From contig JBMNKH010000001.1 of assembly GCA_050952085.1 (NCBI GenBank), positions 186,001 to 250,000 on the forward strand: DNA of 64,000 nucleotides, read 5' to 3'. The position numbers were made by a program, and so were the translations under genes. Below, in pieces: positions 24,658 through 32,538 of this stretch (positions within the stretch are counted from its first letter, which is position 1; every line of letters begins with the position of its first letter). This stretch comes from DTU015 sp012837895 (GTDB taxonomy: Bacteria; Bacillota; Sulfobacillia; Fermentithermobacillales; Fermentithermobacillaceae). Below the pieces are notes generated by a model. The model was not told where the DNA came from. It saw only the letters and a program-made list of their open reading frames with translations, and searched no databases.

Positions 24658-25578
24658 ATGTGGGTTGTTGCAGCAGCAATCGCCATATTATTGCTTGTGC
24701 TCGCTTTTTTCCGCTTCCGGCAGAGCACTGACGTACGTCCCAGCACCGGCATACCTTCCAAGAGACCTCAGACGGGCATGGAGATATCAACCGGTATCGG
24801 AGTGCCGCCAGAGGAAATTGACCCGGACAAAGCCGGCAAAGTCCACAGGCAAGCAGGGGTTACCCTTCCGGCGGTCCCCCCGCCCAGGCAAGATACAGAC
24901 GACAGTTCCTTGGCGTCAGTCAAACTGCGCAAAATAGACTTGCCGAAAGAAGTGGAACTCGCGTGGGAAGCAGGCGGCCTCATCGAATTTCAGACCGGCG
25001 CTTGGGCAGTTGCCAAGGATCCTTCTGAGTATTCCGATCAAGACCCAGAAAGTAAGCCTGCCCGTGGGCCTGCCCGTAAAAAACCGTCCGGCGAAGTAGT
25101 GGAAGAATCCTACTCACTCCCTCAACGCTATGGAATTGACAGGCTGGTTCTCATAGCCAGGGATCCTGATTGGGTATATGCCTACTGGGAGGTAACCCAC
25201 GAAAGGTACAGGCAGATGTATGAGAGACACTTGCGCGACTGGGGGCTTTCCCGTCCTGTGCTCAGGATTTATGACGTGACTCCAGGCCGGGGCCGGCAGA
25301 AGGAAATGGATGTATTCATAAGTGACCACGCAGATAACTGGTATATCAACATTTCCAAACCCCGGCATACCCTCATGGCTGAGTTGGGAAGGCTCTTCCC
25401 TGACAACACCTTTCTGAGATTGGTAGCATCTAACGTCGTAACCCTTCCGGCAGACAGGTTTTCAGACAAGATTAGTGCCGATTGGCCCCCTGTTGGCTGG
25501 CCTGATCGATATCACGGTTTCCAAGCTCAAATCGGAACCAGTTCGCCGGGGGCTTGGGGGAACGAAGCAGATGGCTAA
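24658..25578 (+). CDS. DUF4912 domain protein with N-terminal membrane anchor
   Basis: The product begins with a single membrane helix (WVVAAAIAILLLVLAFF), continues through a Pro-rich linker of about 130 residues, and ends with a DUF4912 domain (RYGIDRLVLIARDPDWVYAYWEV...VLRIYDVT...WYINI...YMAELG-like DTFLRLVASN). DUF4912 genes accompany GH57 and other glycan enzymes in many bacteria; the fold suggests carbohydrate binding but the function is unproven. GGGAGG lies 13 bases before the ATG at 24658, a little far; an earlier ATG at 24565 has no ribosome binding site. Its stop overlaps the next start (ATGGCTAA). Confidence 0.78.
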   Translation: MWVVAAAIAILLLVLAFFRFRQSTDVRPSTGIPSKRPQTGMEISTGIGVPPEEIDPDKAGKVHRQAGVTLPAVPPPRQDTDDSSLASVKLRKIDLPKEVELAWEAGGLIEFQTGAWAVAKDPSEYSDQDPESKPARGPARKKPSGEVVEESYSLPQRYGIDRLVLIARDPDWVYAYWEVTHERYRQMYERHLRDWGLSRPVLRIYDVTPGRGRQKEMDVFISDHADNWYINISKPRHTLMAELGRLFPDNTFLRLVASNVVTLPADRFSDKISADWPPVGWPDRYHGFQAQIGTSSPGAWGNEADG

Positions 25579-27178
25579 AGGTTTTCTAAGCATCGTGCTT
25601 CATGCGCACCTGCCTTTTGTAAAGCACGTTGATGCAGATGACTGCCTGGAACAAAGGTGGCTCTTTCAGGCAATCACCGAAACGTATATTCCTATTTTGA
25701 ACTGTATATCCAGACTCGCAGAAGATGATTTGCCAGGCAAGATAACTATATCCCTATCTCCTCCCCTGCTTGAAATGCTGGATGACAGTTTACTGCAAGA
25801 GCGCTACATAAGACATCTTGAGCACCTAATAGAGCTTGCCCAAAAAGAAACTGTAAGGGTCAGAGGCGACATCAACCTGGAACCTCTGGCTAGCATGTAC
25901 CTGAGCAGGTTTGAGCAAACCTACCTCGATTACGTAGACAAGTTCAAATGCAACCTGATACAACCATGGGCTGCCCTGGAATCTGAAGGATACGTGGAAT
26001 TATCCACTTCAGCCGCCACTCACGCATACTTGCCGCTCCTGCTGAGTGACAGCTCTATCCGGGCTCAAGTTGAGGCTGGGCTAAATACCTTCAGGCGCCA
26101 TTTCGGCCACACTCCAAAAGGCTTCTGGCTACCTGAATGCGCATACGTACCAGATGTGGAGCCGGTGCTGAAACAGGAAGGCGTTGACTACTTCATCATG
26201 GAAACCCACGGAGTGCTTTTCTCCACCCCAAGGCCAAGGTTTGGGTATCACGCGCCTGTGGTCACACCCAATGGTTTGCTGGCTTTCGCCAGGGATCCTG
26301 ATTGCTCCAAGCAGGTATGGAGTGCAGACGAAGGTTATCCCGGAGACCCCTGGTACAGGGAGTTTTATAGGGACGTGGGATATGACCTTCCTTTGGACTA
26401 CCTTGGCAAGGCTTTACCCGGCAACACCAGGGTGCCTCTAGGGATTAAGTATTACAGGGTAACCGACAGAAAGAGCAACTACAAGGATTTCTACCGGCCT
26501 GAAATAGCTAAGCACAGGGCATGGGAACATGCGGGCAGTTTCATGTTCTGGCGCAACAAGGAAGCGGAGTTTTGGAATGACATATACGGCCGTAGGCCGG
26601 TCATGGTTGCGCCTTACGACGCTGAGCTCTTCGGGCACTGGTGGTACGAAGGCCCTCTATGGTTAGAGAACCTCATGCGGCGGATGGCACTGGAAAAGCA
26701 ATCCGTCAAGCTTATATCCCTGTCCGAATACCGTGAGTATTATCCTGTCAATCAGCCGGCTGAACCGGCGGTTTCAAGCTGGGGCTACAAAGGTTACCAT
26801 GAAGTATGGCTTGCAGATTCGAATCACTGGATTTACCGGCACTTGCACCACTGCGAAACGCTAATGGCCCGGCTTTCAGAGGACTTCAAACATGCCACGG
26901 GGCTTGCAGAAAGGGCTTTGAACCAGGCAGCACGGGAGTTATTGCTGGCTCAGGCTTCAGACTGGCCATTCATAATGAAATCAGGAACTGTACATCAATA
27001 TGCAGTCAACCGTTTTGTAACTCACGTAGGCAGATTTCTAAGACTCGCCAGGCAGATCGAAACAGGTGCCGTAGACCCTGTATTTCTAAAGCACCTGGAG
27101 CATACCGACAACATATTCCCTGACATTGATTTCAGGGTTTTCGCCACCGGTATCCGGGATGAAGGAAAGGTATCCTGA
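25571..27178 (+). CDS. GH57 (DUF1957) 1,4-alpha-glucan branching enzyme
   Basis: The 535-residue protein starts with the GH57 signature SIVLHAHLPFVKH, carries the nucleophile glutamate in FWLPECAYVPD (Glu189) and the acid aspartate in APYDAELFGHWW (Asp350), and ends with a DUF1957 helical domain (ASDWPFIMKSG). This architecture matches cytoplasmic branching enzymes such as those of Thermococcus and Thermus that make alpha-1,6 links in glycogen. It overlaps the upstream DUF4912 gene by 8 bp. With the divergent GH15 glucoamylase it suggests synthesis and breakdown of an internal alpha-glucan; no glycogen synthase is in the window. Confidence 0.9.
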   Translation: MAKGFLSIVLHAHLPFVKHVDADDCLEQRWLFQAITETYIPILNCISRLAEDDLPGKITISLSPPLLEMLDDSLLQERYIRHLEHLIELAQKETVRVRGDINLEPLASMYLSRFEQTYLDYVDKFKCNLIQPWAALESEGYVELSTSAATHAYLPLLLSDSSIRAQVEAGLNTFRRHFGHTPKGFWLPECAYVPDVEPVLKQEGVDYFIMETHGVLFSTPRPRFGYHAPVVTPNGLLAFARDPDCSKQVWSADEGYPGDPWYREFYRDVGYDLPLDYLGKALPGNTRVPLGIKYYRVTDRKSNYKDFYRPEIAKHRAWEHAGSFMFWRNKEAEFWNDIYGRRPVMVAPYDAELFGHWWYEGPLWLENLMRRMALEKQSVKLISLSEYREYYPVNQPAEPAVSSWGYKGYHEVWLADSNHWIYRHLHHCETLMARLSEDFKHATGLAERALNQAARELLLAQASDWPFIMKSGTVHQYAVNRFVTHVGRFLRLARQIETGAVDPVFLKHLEHTDNIFPDIDFRVFATGIRDEGKVS

Positions 27179-27242
27179 CAGAGAAACAGCAGCAACCAGC
27201 CCCTTGCTGTTGGAGTATTAGAATGCTGGATATGAGCTGGAT

Positions 27243-28049
27243 ATGAATACGCTGGAAAGGACTGATCATGTGGGAACGCCTGAGCAGCCTGAATCAAACA
27301 AGACCGGTGCAATCAAGGAATTCGGAACGGTCAGCTTGCCGTACGGACAGGCAAAGATCTTCTGCCTGCCAATAACCGGACAGATTGAAGGGCATATTGT
27401 GCTTCCTTCCCAAAACAAGACCACCAAGTACGAACACGTCCTGCCCCAGCTTGTGGCCATAGAAGAAGATCCTAACACCGCAGGCCTCCTGGTGCTTCTA
27501 AATACAGTTGGTGGAGATGTAGAAGCGGGCCTGGCAATAGCAGAACTAATCAAGAGCATGTCCAAACCCACGGTCTCGCTTGTGCTCGGCGGGGGGCACA
27601 GCATCGGGGTACCCATAGCTGTTGCAGCCAGGTACTCGTTCATTACAGAAACGGCAACCATGACCATACACCCTATCAGGCTTGCCGGAACTGTCCTGGG
27701 AGTCCCGCAAACATATGAGTACCTGGAGAAAATGCAGGACCGCGTAATCAAGTTCGTAGTGAATAATTCAAATATTCGCGAAGAAGTTTTCCGGGGAATA
27801 ATGTTTAGAACCGGTGAGCTTGCCCGGGACATAGGCACCATCCTTGTTGGAAAGGAAGCGGTAAAGGTGGGCCTAATCGACGGGGTGGGCGGACTCCAAG
27901 ACGCTGTGGAGAAACTCAAGCAACTGTCCTGCGGGACTCAAGATAATCAGAGCTGCGGGTACACACAGACGGAACCTCCCATGGTCCAACGACCTAACGG
28001 GCAAGCGCACCACCCGCAGCAGCCTCACATACCCTACGAGTTTGAGTAG
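27243..28049 (+). CDS. tepA: ClpP-like translocation-enhancing serine protease TepA
   Basis: The 268-residue protein is close to Bacillus TepA (YmfB): GQIEGHIVLPSQNKTTKYEH is conserved in the family, followed by LLVLLNTVGGDVEAGLAIAEL, the catalytic-serine block LGGGHSIGVPIAVAARYS, and MTIHPIRLAGTVLGVP supplying the histidine. TepA is reported to aid preprotein translocation and degrade SASPs. A Gln/Pro/His-rich tail of about 35 residues is extra. The ATG at 27243 lacks a clear ribosome binding site; GTG 27270 with AAAGG upstream is an alternative. ylzJ follows, as in Bacillus. Confidence 0.92.
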   Translation: MNTLERTDHVGTPEQPESNKTGAIKEFGTVSLPYGQAKIFCLPITGQIEGHIVLPSQNKTTKYEHVLPQLVAIEEDPNTAGLLVLLNTVGGDVEAGLAIAELIKSMSKPTVSLVLGGGHSIGVPIAVAARYSFITETATMTIHPIRLAGTVLGVPQTYEYLEKMQDRVIKFVVNNSNIREEVFRGIMFRTGELARDIGTILVGKEAVKVGLIDGVGGLQDAVEKLKQLSCGTQDNQSCGYTQTEPPMVQRPNGQAHHPQQPHIPYEFE

Positions 28050-28108
28050 ACCGGCTGAGTTCCAACATGGCGAGAACCGAGACTTACCAGGAAGGAGGTA
28101 GCCAGGCC

Positions 28109-28324
28109 ATGGTGCTTTACACCATCTACCCGCAGGAAGTGGTATTCCAGGTTGACGAACCGCGTAACTATCTCACGGTAGAGGTTGATAACAGGGTTTT
28201 TGTAATAGAGTTGGTAAACGGCCAGGCGCAAATAGTAAGGCTGATTTCCCACGATCCTCATGACTATCTCAACCCTCACTGGCAACCTGGAACAAAACTG
28301 AGTTTCACGATTCCGGGGAAATAG
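28109..28324 (+). CDS. ylzJ: YlzJ-like protein
   Basis: The 71-residue product (MVLYTIYPQEVVF at the N-terminus, then an EVDNRVFVIE strand and a Pro/Trp-containing C-terminus) matches YlzJ-like proteins, small beta-rich proteins always found after tepA. In Bacillus the order tepA-ylzJ-spoIIIE is conserved; spoIIIE does not follow here. The ATG at 28109 has AAGGAGG upstream; the open frame begins 14 codons earlier. The function is unknown. Confidence 0.85.
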   Translation: MVLYTIYPQEVVFQVDEPRNYLTVEVDNRVFVIELVNGQAQIVRLISHDPHDYLNPHWQPGTKLSFTIPGK

Positions 28325-28447
28325 TCATCCTGTAAATATTGTTACCCTATACCCCCTAGCCGGGCCTCTGCAAGAAGAGAAAGAAGGTTTTCGTAACCCG
28401 ACTGCGAAGAAAGATATACGCAAACGCGAGCGGAGAGGAGAGTCTGA

Positions 28448-29980
28448 ATGCCTGGAAAACAGAACCGGATCAGGCTGCCGGTAATATCACTACTGTTCAT
28501 CTCGCTCTTGCCGGCAACGCTCTTTGCTGCTGTAATCCAGCAGCCGGCCTTGGCCCAAGGCGCTGAGAAGTTGGCAGTCAGCATAGCTGCTGAAGAACCA
28601 CCTTATGTAAACGTGCTTCTGGACATGGCACCAGTGAGATTCCCTACTAAACCGTACATAGAAGCTGAAACAACAATGGTGCCCCTGAGGGCGCTGGGCG
28701 AAGCCGTGGGAGCTGAGATCGGATGGGACGATACCCAGATGGCAGCCACTTGTTCCAAGAACGGCCTTACGTTAGTAATAAGGATCGGTGAAGCAACCAT
28801 CAGCACCGCCGGTGGACAACTTGTCTCACTGCCTCAACCTGCTGCATTAGCTGGCGGAAACACCATAGTGCCCTTGGATCTCTTTACCGAAATCCTAGGC
28901 TATGATGCTAGTTGGGACGAAGCCACCCGCACTATATACTTATCGTCACCGGAAAAGAGCACATGCCCTAGCCTCTGGGGGTTCTATGCCCTGGGCTCAG
29001 TTACATACTCAAGCTGGTCAGACGTGTTTGGCGCCAGGTATCCTTTCTGCCAAGATGATTCCGCAGCCAACAAGATGGAAGGTTTGTTCCTGGGGTGGTT
29101 CGCAGTAGACGATAGCGGAAAGATCACCTCAGAGCACAATACTGCCGGTTTTCAGAAGCCAGACGGCTGGCCTTCTGTGATTTTGAGGGCACGATTACAT
29201 GGAATGAAGTTGTATTCAATGTATTTTGCGGACAGCGGGTCACAAATAACTTCGCTTCTTGATGACCCGGGTGCCAGGCTCCGGCTCGCCTTGGATATTG
29301 CCGGCACGTCAGCTGAATATGATGGGGTACTCATCGATTTTGAAGGCTTGGGTTTGGACGAAAACACGGCTGAAAGAGATAAGGCGAATTTCAACGAATT
29401 CCTGACTCTCTTGAGGGACTTCCTTGACAACAAATCCCTTGCAGTGGCTCTTCCTCCTGTGAGTAGCCCATTTAGAGGCTACGACCACAGGTACATAGGA
29501 GACCTTGCCGACTTGGTTGTGCTCATGGCGTACAATTTCCAAGATCCGGACACACCGTCACCAGTAGCACCTTTTGATCAGGTAGACAACGCCATTAGGC
29601 AAGAAAGTGAACTTGTAAGCCCGGACAAGATAATCCTCGGAGTTCCGGCATACGGGGTCATTTACGGCGTCTCTGAGGAAGGTCAGGCATCTGTGCTTGC
29701 TTTGCCTCCGTCTAAAGACGGCATTGCGGGTTTTCCAGAGTATCCGGGGGTTTCAACGCTGGATGCCGGCCGTGAGGGCGAGAATGTGTCTCCGGCATTT
29801 GTCCCGGAATTCCTGTGCAATTACGTTGAATGGGAAGGCATGGACAGGTCATATAAGGCTTACTTTGAAGATGCCCGATCCCTAGAGGCCCGTGTGTTGA
29901 TGGCGCACGGATACGGCTTAAGAGGCGTGGCAGTCTGGAGGCTAGGGCTTCTGCCCGAAAACTGGTGGGGCAGATTCTGA
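28448..29980 (+). CDS. Secreted GH18-like protein with copper-amine-oxidase-like stalk domain
   Basis: A signal peptide (basic start, hydrophobic LLFISLLPATLFAAV) is followed by a stalk domain of the copper amine oxidase N type (VPLRALGEAVGAEIGWD and IVPLDLFTEILGYDASWDEAT, residues about 50-165) and a GH18-type TIM barrel (about 175-510). The catalytic motif DGVLIDFEG (DxxxDxE form) and LMAYNF are present. Proteins of this build resemble spore cortex lytic (SleL/YaaH) or germination-associated glycosidases, so a wall or spore role is an inference. GGAGAGGAG precedes the ATG. It is followed by the 53-bp repeat array. Confidence 0.8.
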   Translation: MPGKQNRIRLPVISLLFISLLPATLFAAVIQQPALAQGAEKLAVSIAAEEPPYVNVLLDMAPVRFPTKPYIEAETTMVPLRALGEAVGAEIGWDDTQMAATCSKNGLTLVIRIGEATISTAGGQLVSLPQPAALAGGNTIVPLDLFTEILGYDASWDEATRTIYLSSPEKSTCPSLWGFYALGSVTYSSWSDVFGARYPFCQDDSAANKMEGLFLGWFAVDDSGKITSEHNTAGFQKPDGWPSVILRARLHGMKLYSMYFADSGSQITSLLDDPGARLRLALDIAGTSAEYDGVLIDFEGLGLDENTAERDKANFNEFLTLLRDFLDNKSLAVALPPVSSPFRGYDHRYIGDLADLVVLMAYNFQDPDTPSPVAPFDQVDNAIRQESELVSPDKIILGVPAYGVIYGVSEEGQASVLALPPSKDGIAGFPEYPGVSTLDAGREGENVSPAFVPEFLCNYVEWEGMDRSYKAYFEDARSLEARVLMAHGYGLRGVAVWRLGLLPENWWGRF

Positions 29981-30009
29981 CAGGCCGGTTTCGGTAGCAA
30001 CTACCGCCA

Positions 30010-30380
30010 GATTGGTGTACCAAGTGCACCAATCCGATCCATTTCCGGCACTTTAGCTGCGCTAATGGTGCATCACGTGAGCCATTTTCGCCGGGCTACA
30101 CCACTATTACGACCTGAATGGTGCGCCACGTGAGCCAATTCTGCCTCTTTCCGCCACGATCACCGCTCAAATGGTGCATCGCGTGCACCAATTTGGCCAG
30201 CTTCCCGCACGATTCGCGGCCTAATGGTGCACCAGAGGAGCCATTTTCGCCGGACTACACCACAATTACGACCTGAATGGTGCACCACGTGAGCCATTCC
30301 GGCCCGTTTCCGGCATCTTAGCTGCGCTAATGGTGCACCACATGCACCATCGGCACAGTTTTCACAGGAGCCTACAGGTT
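30010..30380. repeat. Seven-unit tandem array of a 53-bp palindrome-containing repeat
   Basis: Seven units start at 30010, 30063, 30116, 30169, 30222, 30275 and 30328, exactly 53 bp apart. Each begins with an imperfect palindrome of consensus AATGGTGCACCACGTGAGCC (best stems TGGTGCA-N5-TGCACCA in units four and seven). The remaining 28 bp are related among units (units two and five almost identical in CGCC..CTACACCAC..ATTACGACCT; units one and six share TTTCCGGCA..TTAGCTGCGC). A decayed partial unit precedes the first, right after the stop of the glycosidase gene. The array fills the gap between two convergent genes. Confidence 0.9.
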
Positions 30381-30396
30381 CAGCCTGGCACGTCAA

Positions 30397-31563
30397 TCAG
30401 AACTTGTCGTACAACAGCGCCGCAAAACACATAAGGGCATACTTGATGCCTGGAATCAGCGAGTCGATATAAAGAAATTCGCTGGTCTTGTGTCCGTCCC
30501 CTGACCGCTTGAACCCCATGGTTACAGCAGGCCATCCTCTCGAAAGGGGGATGTTTGAGTCTGTGCTCCCGGCACCGACGCTAGGTTCATGCCCCAATTC
30601 CTTCCCAAGGGCCAAGAGTCCCTGCAAGTAGTCTGACTCGTCAGGAAGTCTGCCTGCAGGTCTGTCTCCCACCACCTGGATATCGTAACTGGTATCAGTC
30701 TCCTGAGCTGCTTTCTCCAATACTGCCATGACTTCATTTTCCAGGCGGGACAGCCATTCTTGCGATACAGACCTCATATCCAAGAGCATGCTGGCTGTTT
30801 GCGCTATCGAGTTGACTGAATGACCTCCCTCAATCACACCCACATTGTAGCTGGTCCTGGGGTTGTCTGGCACCCGGAGCCTGGCGATGCCCGCAATAGC
30901 GGTGCCCAGTCCATGAATAGCGCTGGAATTGCCGAAATCTCCCCAGCTGTGCCCTCCCTGGCCTTTGAACTCAATACGAAGCCGCCTGCTTCCGACAGCC
31001 TGGCTTGTGATTTGCCGTAAGTCCCCGTCTATGTTGAGAAACACAAGTTTGCCCGGATCTAACCTGAACCCATCAAAGTCATAATCTTCAACATGATCAC
31101 AGAAGTACCTGGCCCCCCTTAAGTCGCCCAAACCTTCCTCGCCTACAGTTGACACCAATACCAACGGATGAGGCAAAGGAAGGTGGTCTAAGAACACTTT
31201 GCCGAGGAGGAGCATACATGCAACTGAAGCAGAGTTGTCGCTCACTCCAGGCGCTGCCAGGATATTACCATCCCGCCTGACTGTAAGGTCTGTATCCATG
31301 GGAAACACTGTATCCATGTGAGCCATGCTCACAATAACCTTGGAATCATCTTTCCCAGGAAAGAATCCAATCACATTTCCCACTTCATCCACCTGAATCA
31401 CAGGAAAGCCCATGGATTCCATCTTGTTCTTGAGAAACCCCGTCCTTTGCTCCTCCTGATTGCTGGGAGCAGGTACCTGGGTTATTTCAGTAATGAGCGC
31501 GATATACTCCTCCAGGCAGTTTTCCAAGTAGTCCCAACCGCCCCGGACAAGGTCTTCTTTCAT
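30397..31563 (-). CDS. M20 family metallopeptidase
   Basis: The 388-residue protein has the two-zinc peptidase motifs MAHMDTVFP (His and Asp), the bridging aspartate in GVSDNSASVA, and the STVGEEGLGD glutamates, with a dimerisation domain (GGHSWGDFG) in the middle. It looks like a cytoplasmic di- or tripeptidase related to PepT/PepD; the substrate cannot be assigned. ATG 31563 follows AGGGG. It is a single transcription unit with a 20-bp repeat array about 90 bp upstream. Confidence 0.9.
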   Translation of the reverse strand: MKEDLVRGGWDYLENCLEEYIALITEITQVPAPSNQEEQRTGFLKNKMESMGFPVIQVDEVGNVIGFFPGKDDSKVIVSMAHMDTVFPMDTDLTVRRDGNILAAPGVSDNSASVACMLLLGKVFLDHLPLPHPLVLVSTVGEEGLGDLRGARYFCDHVEDYDFDGFRLDPGKLVFLNIDGDLRQITSQAVGSRRLRIEFKGQGGHSWGDFGNSSAIHGLGTAIAGIARLRVPDNPRTSYNVGVIEGGHSVNSIAQTASMLLDMRSVSQEWLSRLENEVMAVLEKAAQETDTSYDIQVVGDRPAGRLPDESDYLQGLLALGKELGHEPSVGAGSTDSNIPLSRGWPAVTMGFKRSGDGHKTSEFLYIDSLIPGIKYALMCFAALLYDKF

Positions 31564-31938
31564 TAACGCCCCTAGTGTCTCTGAAATCACGCCTCACACC
31601 CCTCACGCGAATGATTTCTTCCTCACCGGATTGTTTTTCCCGCACACTGAAGACACTATCATCAGTCTTCAGACACTGTCATCAATCTTCAGATACGGTC
31701 ATCAGTCTTCAGACACAGTCAATTAATCTTCGTCATGATTATGCTACAAACCTTTGGTAGACAAAGAGTTAGTGATATAATTCCTTTGTCAGCTTTCTAG
31801 GACGGCAATTTTCCGCCTGAGCAGCGGAGCTGTCGACTATGATCGATAAGTCCGGACTGAAAGCCCGGCAGTTCCCAAAATCGCAGAACCCAAACATGAT
31901 GCTCGAACATGCTTGGATTCACAGGAGGCCGTTTCACC
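31564..31938. other. Intergenic region with 20-bp repeats and a long possible leader
   Basis: The gap holds the tandem repeats at 31651-31730 and then about 200 bp before the ECF gene. In that stretch short complementary runs (GACGGC/GCTGTC with CCGC/GCGG inside, and CCGGACTGAAAGCCCGG) suggest a folded leader, but no known riboswitch consensus was recognised. Confidence 0.45.
31651..31730. repeat. Four tandem copies of a 20-bp repeat
   Basis: Four 20-bp units lie head to tail: AGACACTATCATCAGTCTTC, AGACACTGTCATCAATCTTC, AGATACGGTCATCAGTCTTC and AGACACAGTCAATTAATCTT. A 20-bp period keeps each site on the same DNA face, as in operator or iteron arrays. They lie between the divergent M20 peptidase and ECF genes. 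Confidence 0.88.
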
Positions 31939-32442
31939 ATGCAAGGTAGGCATGCACCTCTTCTAAGATTGGTGACGCTGAGTCTGCTAACTGCAGTAGT
32001 ATTGATAGCAACCATGTTCTTGAAGCTGCCTACTGCAACAGGTTACATCCACCTGGGTGACGGGATAATATTCTCGGTTTCCTTGGCTCTTGGAGGGCTC
32101 ACGGGAGCCGTTTCCGGAGCACTCGGATCCTTCCTCGCTGATGTCCTGGGCGGGTACCCTGCATGGGCACCATGGACCTTTGTGATAAAAGGCATTGCCG
32201 GCTTTATCACTGGCAAACTTGGCCACACCAGAGTCAGGAACCGCCAACTCCTGGCAATGGTCCTGGCGTCTTTGTGGGTTGTGTTTGGATACGCTGTCGG
32301 CACAGCCTTTATGTACTCACCTAAAGCTGTCTGGGGGGAGATCCTTGGCAACCTGGTCCAGACAGGCTCAGGCGTAATAATTGGCACAGTGTTGACTCCG
32401 GTGCTAGAATCAACCTTTAGCCACTGGAACCGCAAACCCTAA
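31939..32442 (+). CDS. ECF transporter substrate-binding (S) component
   Basis: The 167-residue protein has six hydrophobic helices and the S-component features of a small helix-rich vitamin or precursor binder: an N-terminal LLTAVVLIATMFLKLP segment, GYIHLGDGIIF, GALGSFLADVLGGYPAWAPWTF and IKGIAGFITG. The pattern is closest to HmpT/ThiW-type components; the ligand is unknown. No EcfA or EcfT gene is nearby, so it probably shares a module encoded elsewhere. ATG 31939 follows AGGAGG. Confidence 0.85.
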   Translation: MQGRHAPLLRLVTLSLLTAVVLIATMFLKLPTATGYIHLGDGIIFSVSLALGGLTGAVSGALGSFLADVLGGYPAWAPWTFVIKGIAGFITGKLGHTRVRNRQLLAMVLASLWVVFGYAVGTAFMYSPKAVWGEILGNLVQTGSGVIIGTVLTPVLESTFSHWNRKP

Positions 32443-32538
32443 ACACAAACGCTAATCACAACACAGTTTCGGATAGCACCAGGTCGCCCGGCAAGGCTCC
32501 GGGAGCCAGAGGGACCGCACACCTCACCCAGTCCCGGC

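Noticed and set aside
30010..30380. CRISPR array
   Set aside because: The spacing is regular (53 bp), but the 28-bp parts are similar between units (for example 2 and 5) rather than unique, the repeat is variable, and no cas genes are near.
30160..30396. 78-residue minus-strand Cys-rich frame
   Set aside because: It is composed of the 53-bp repeat units and lacks a ribosome binding site.
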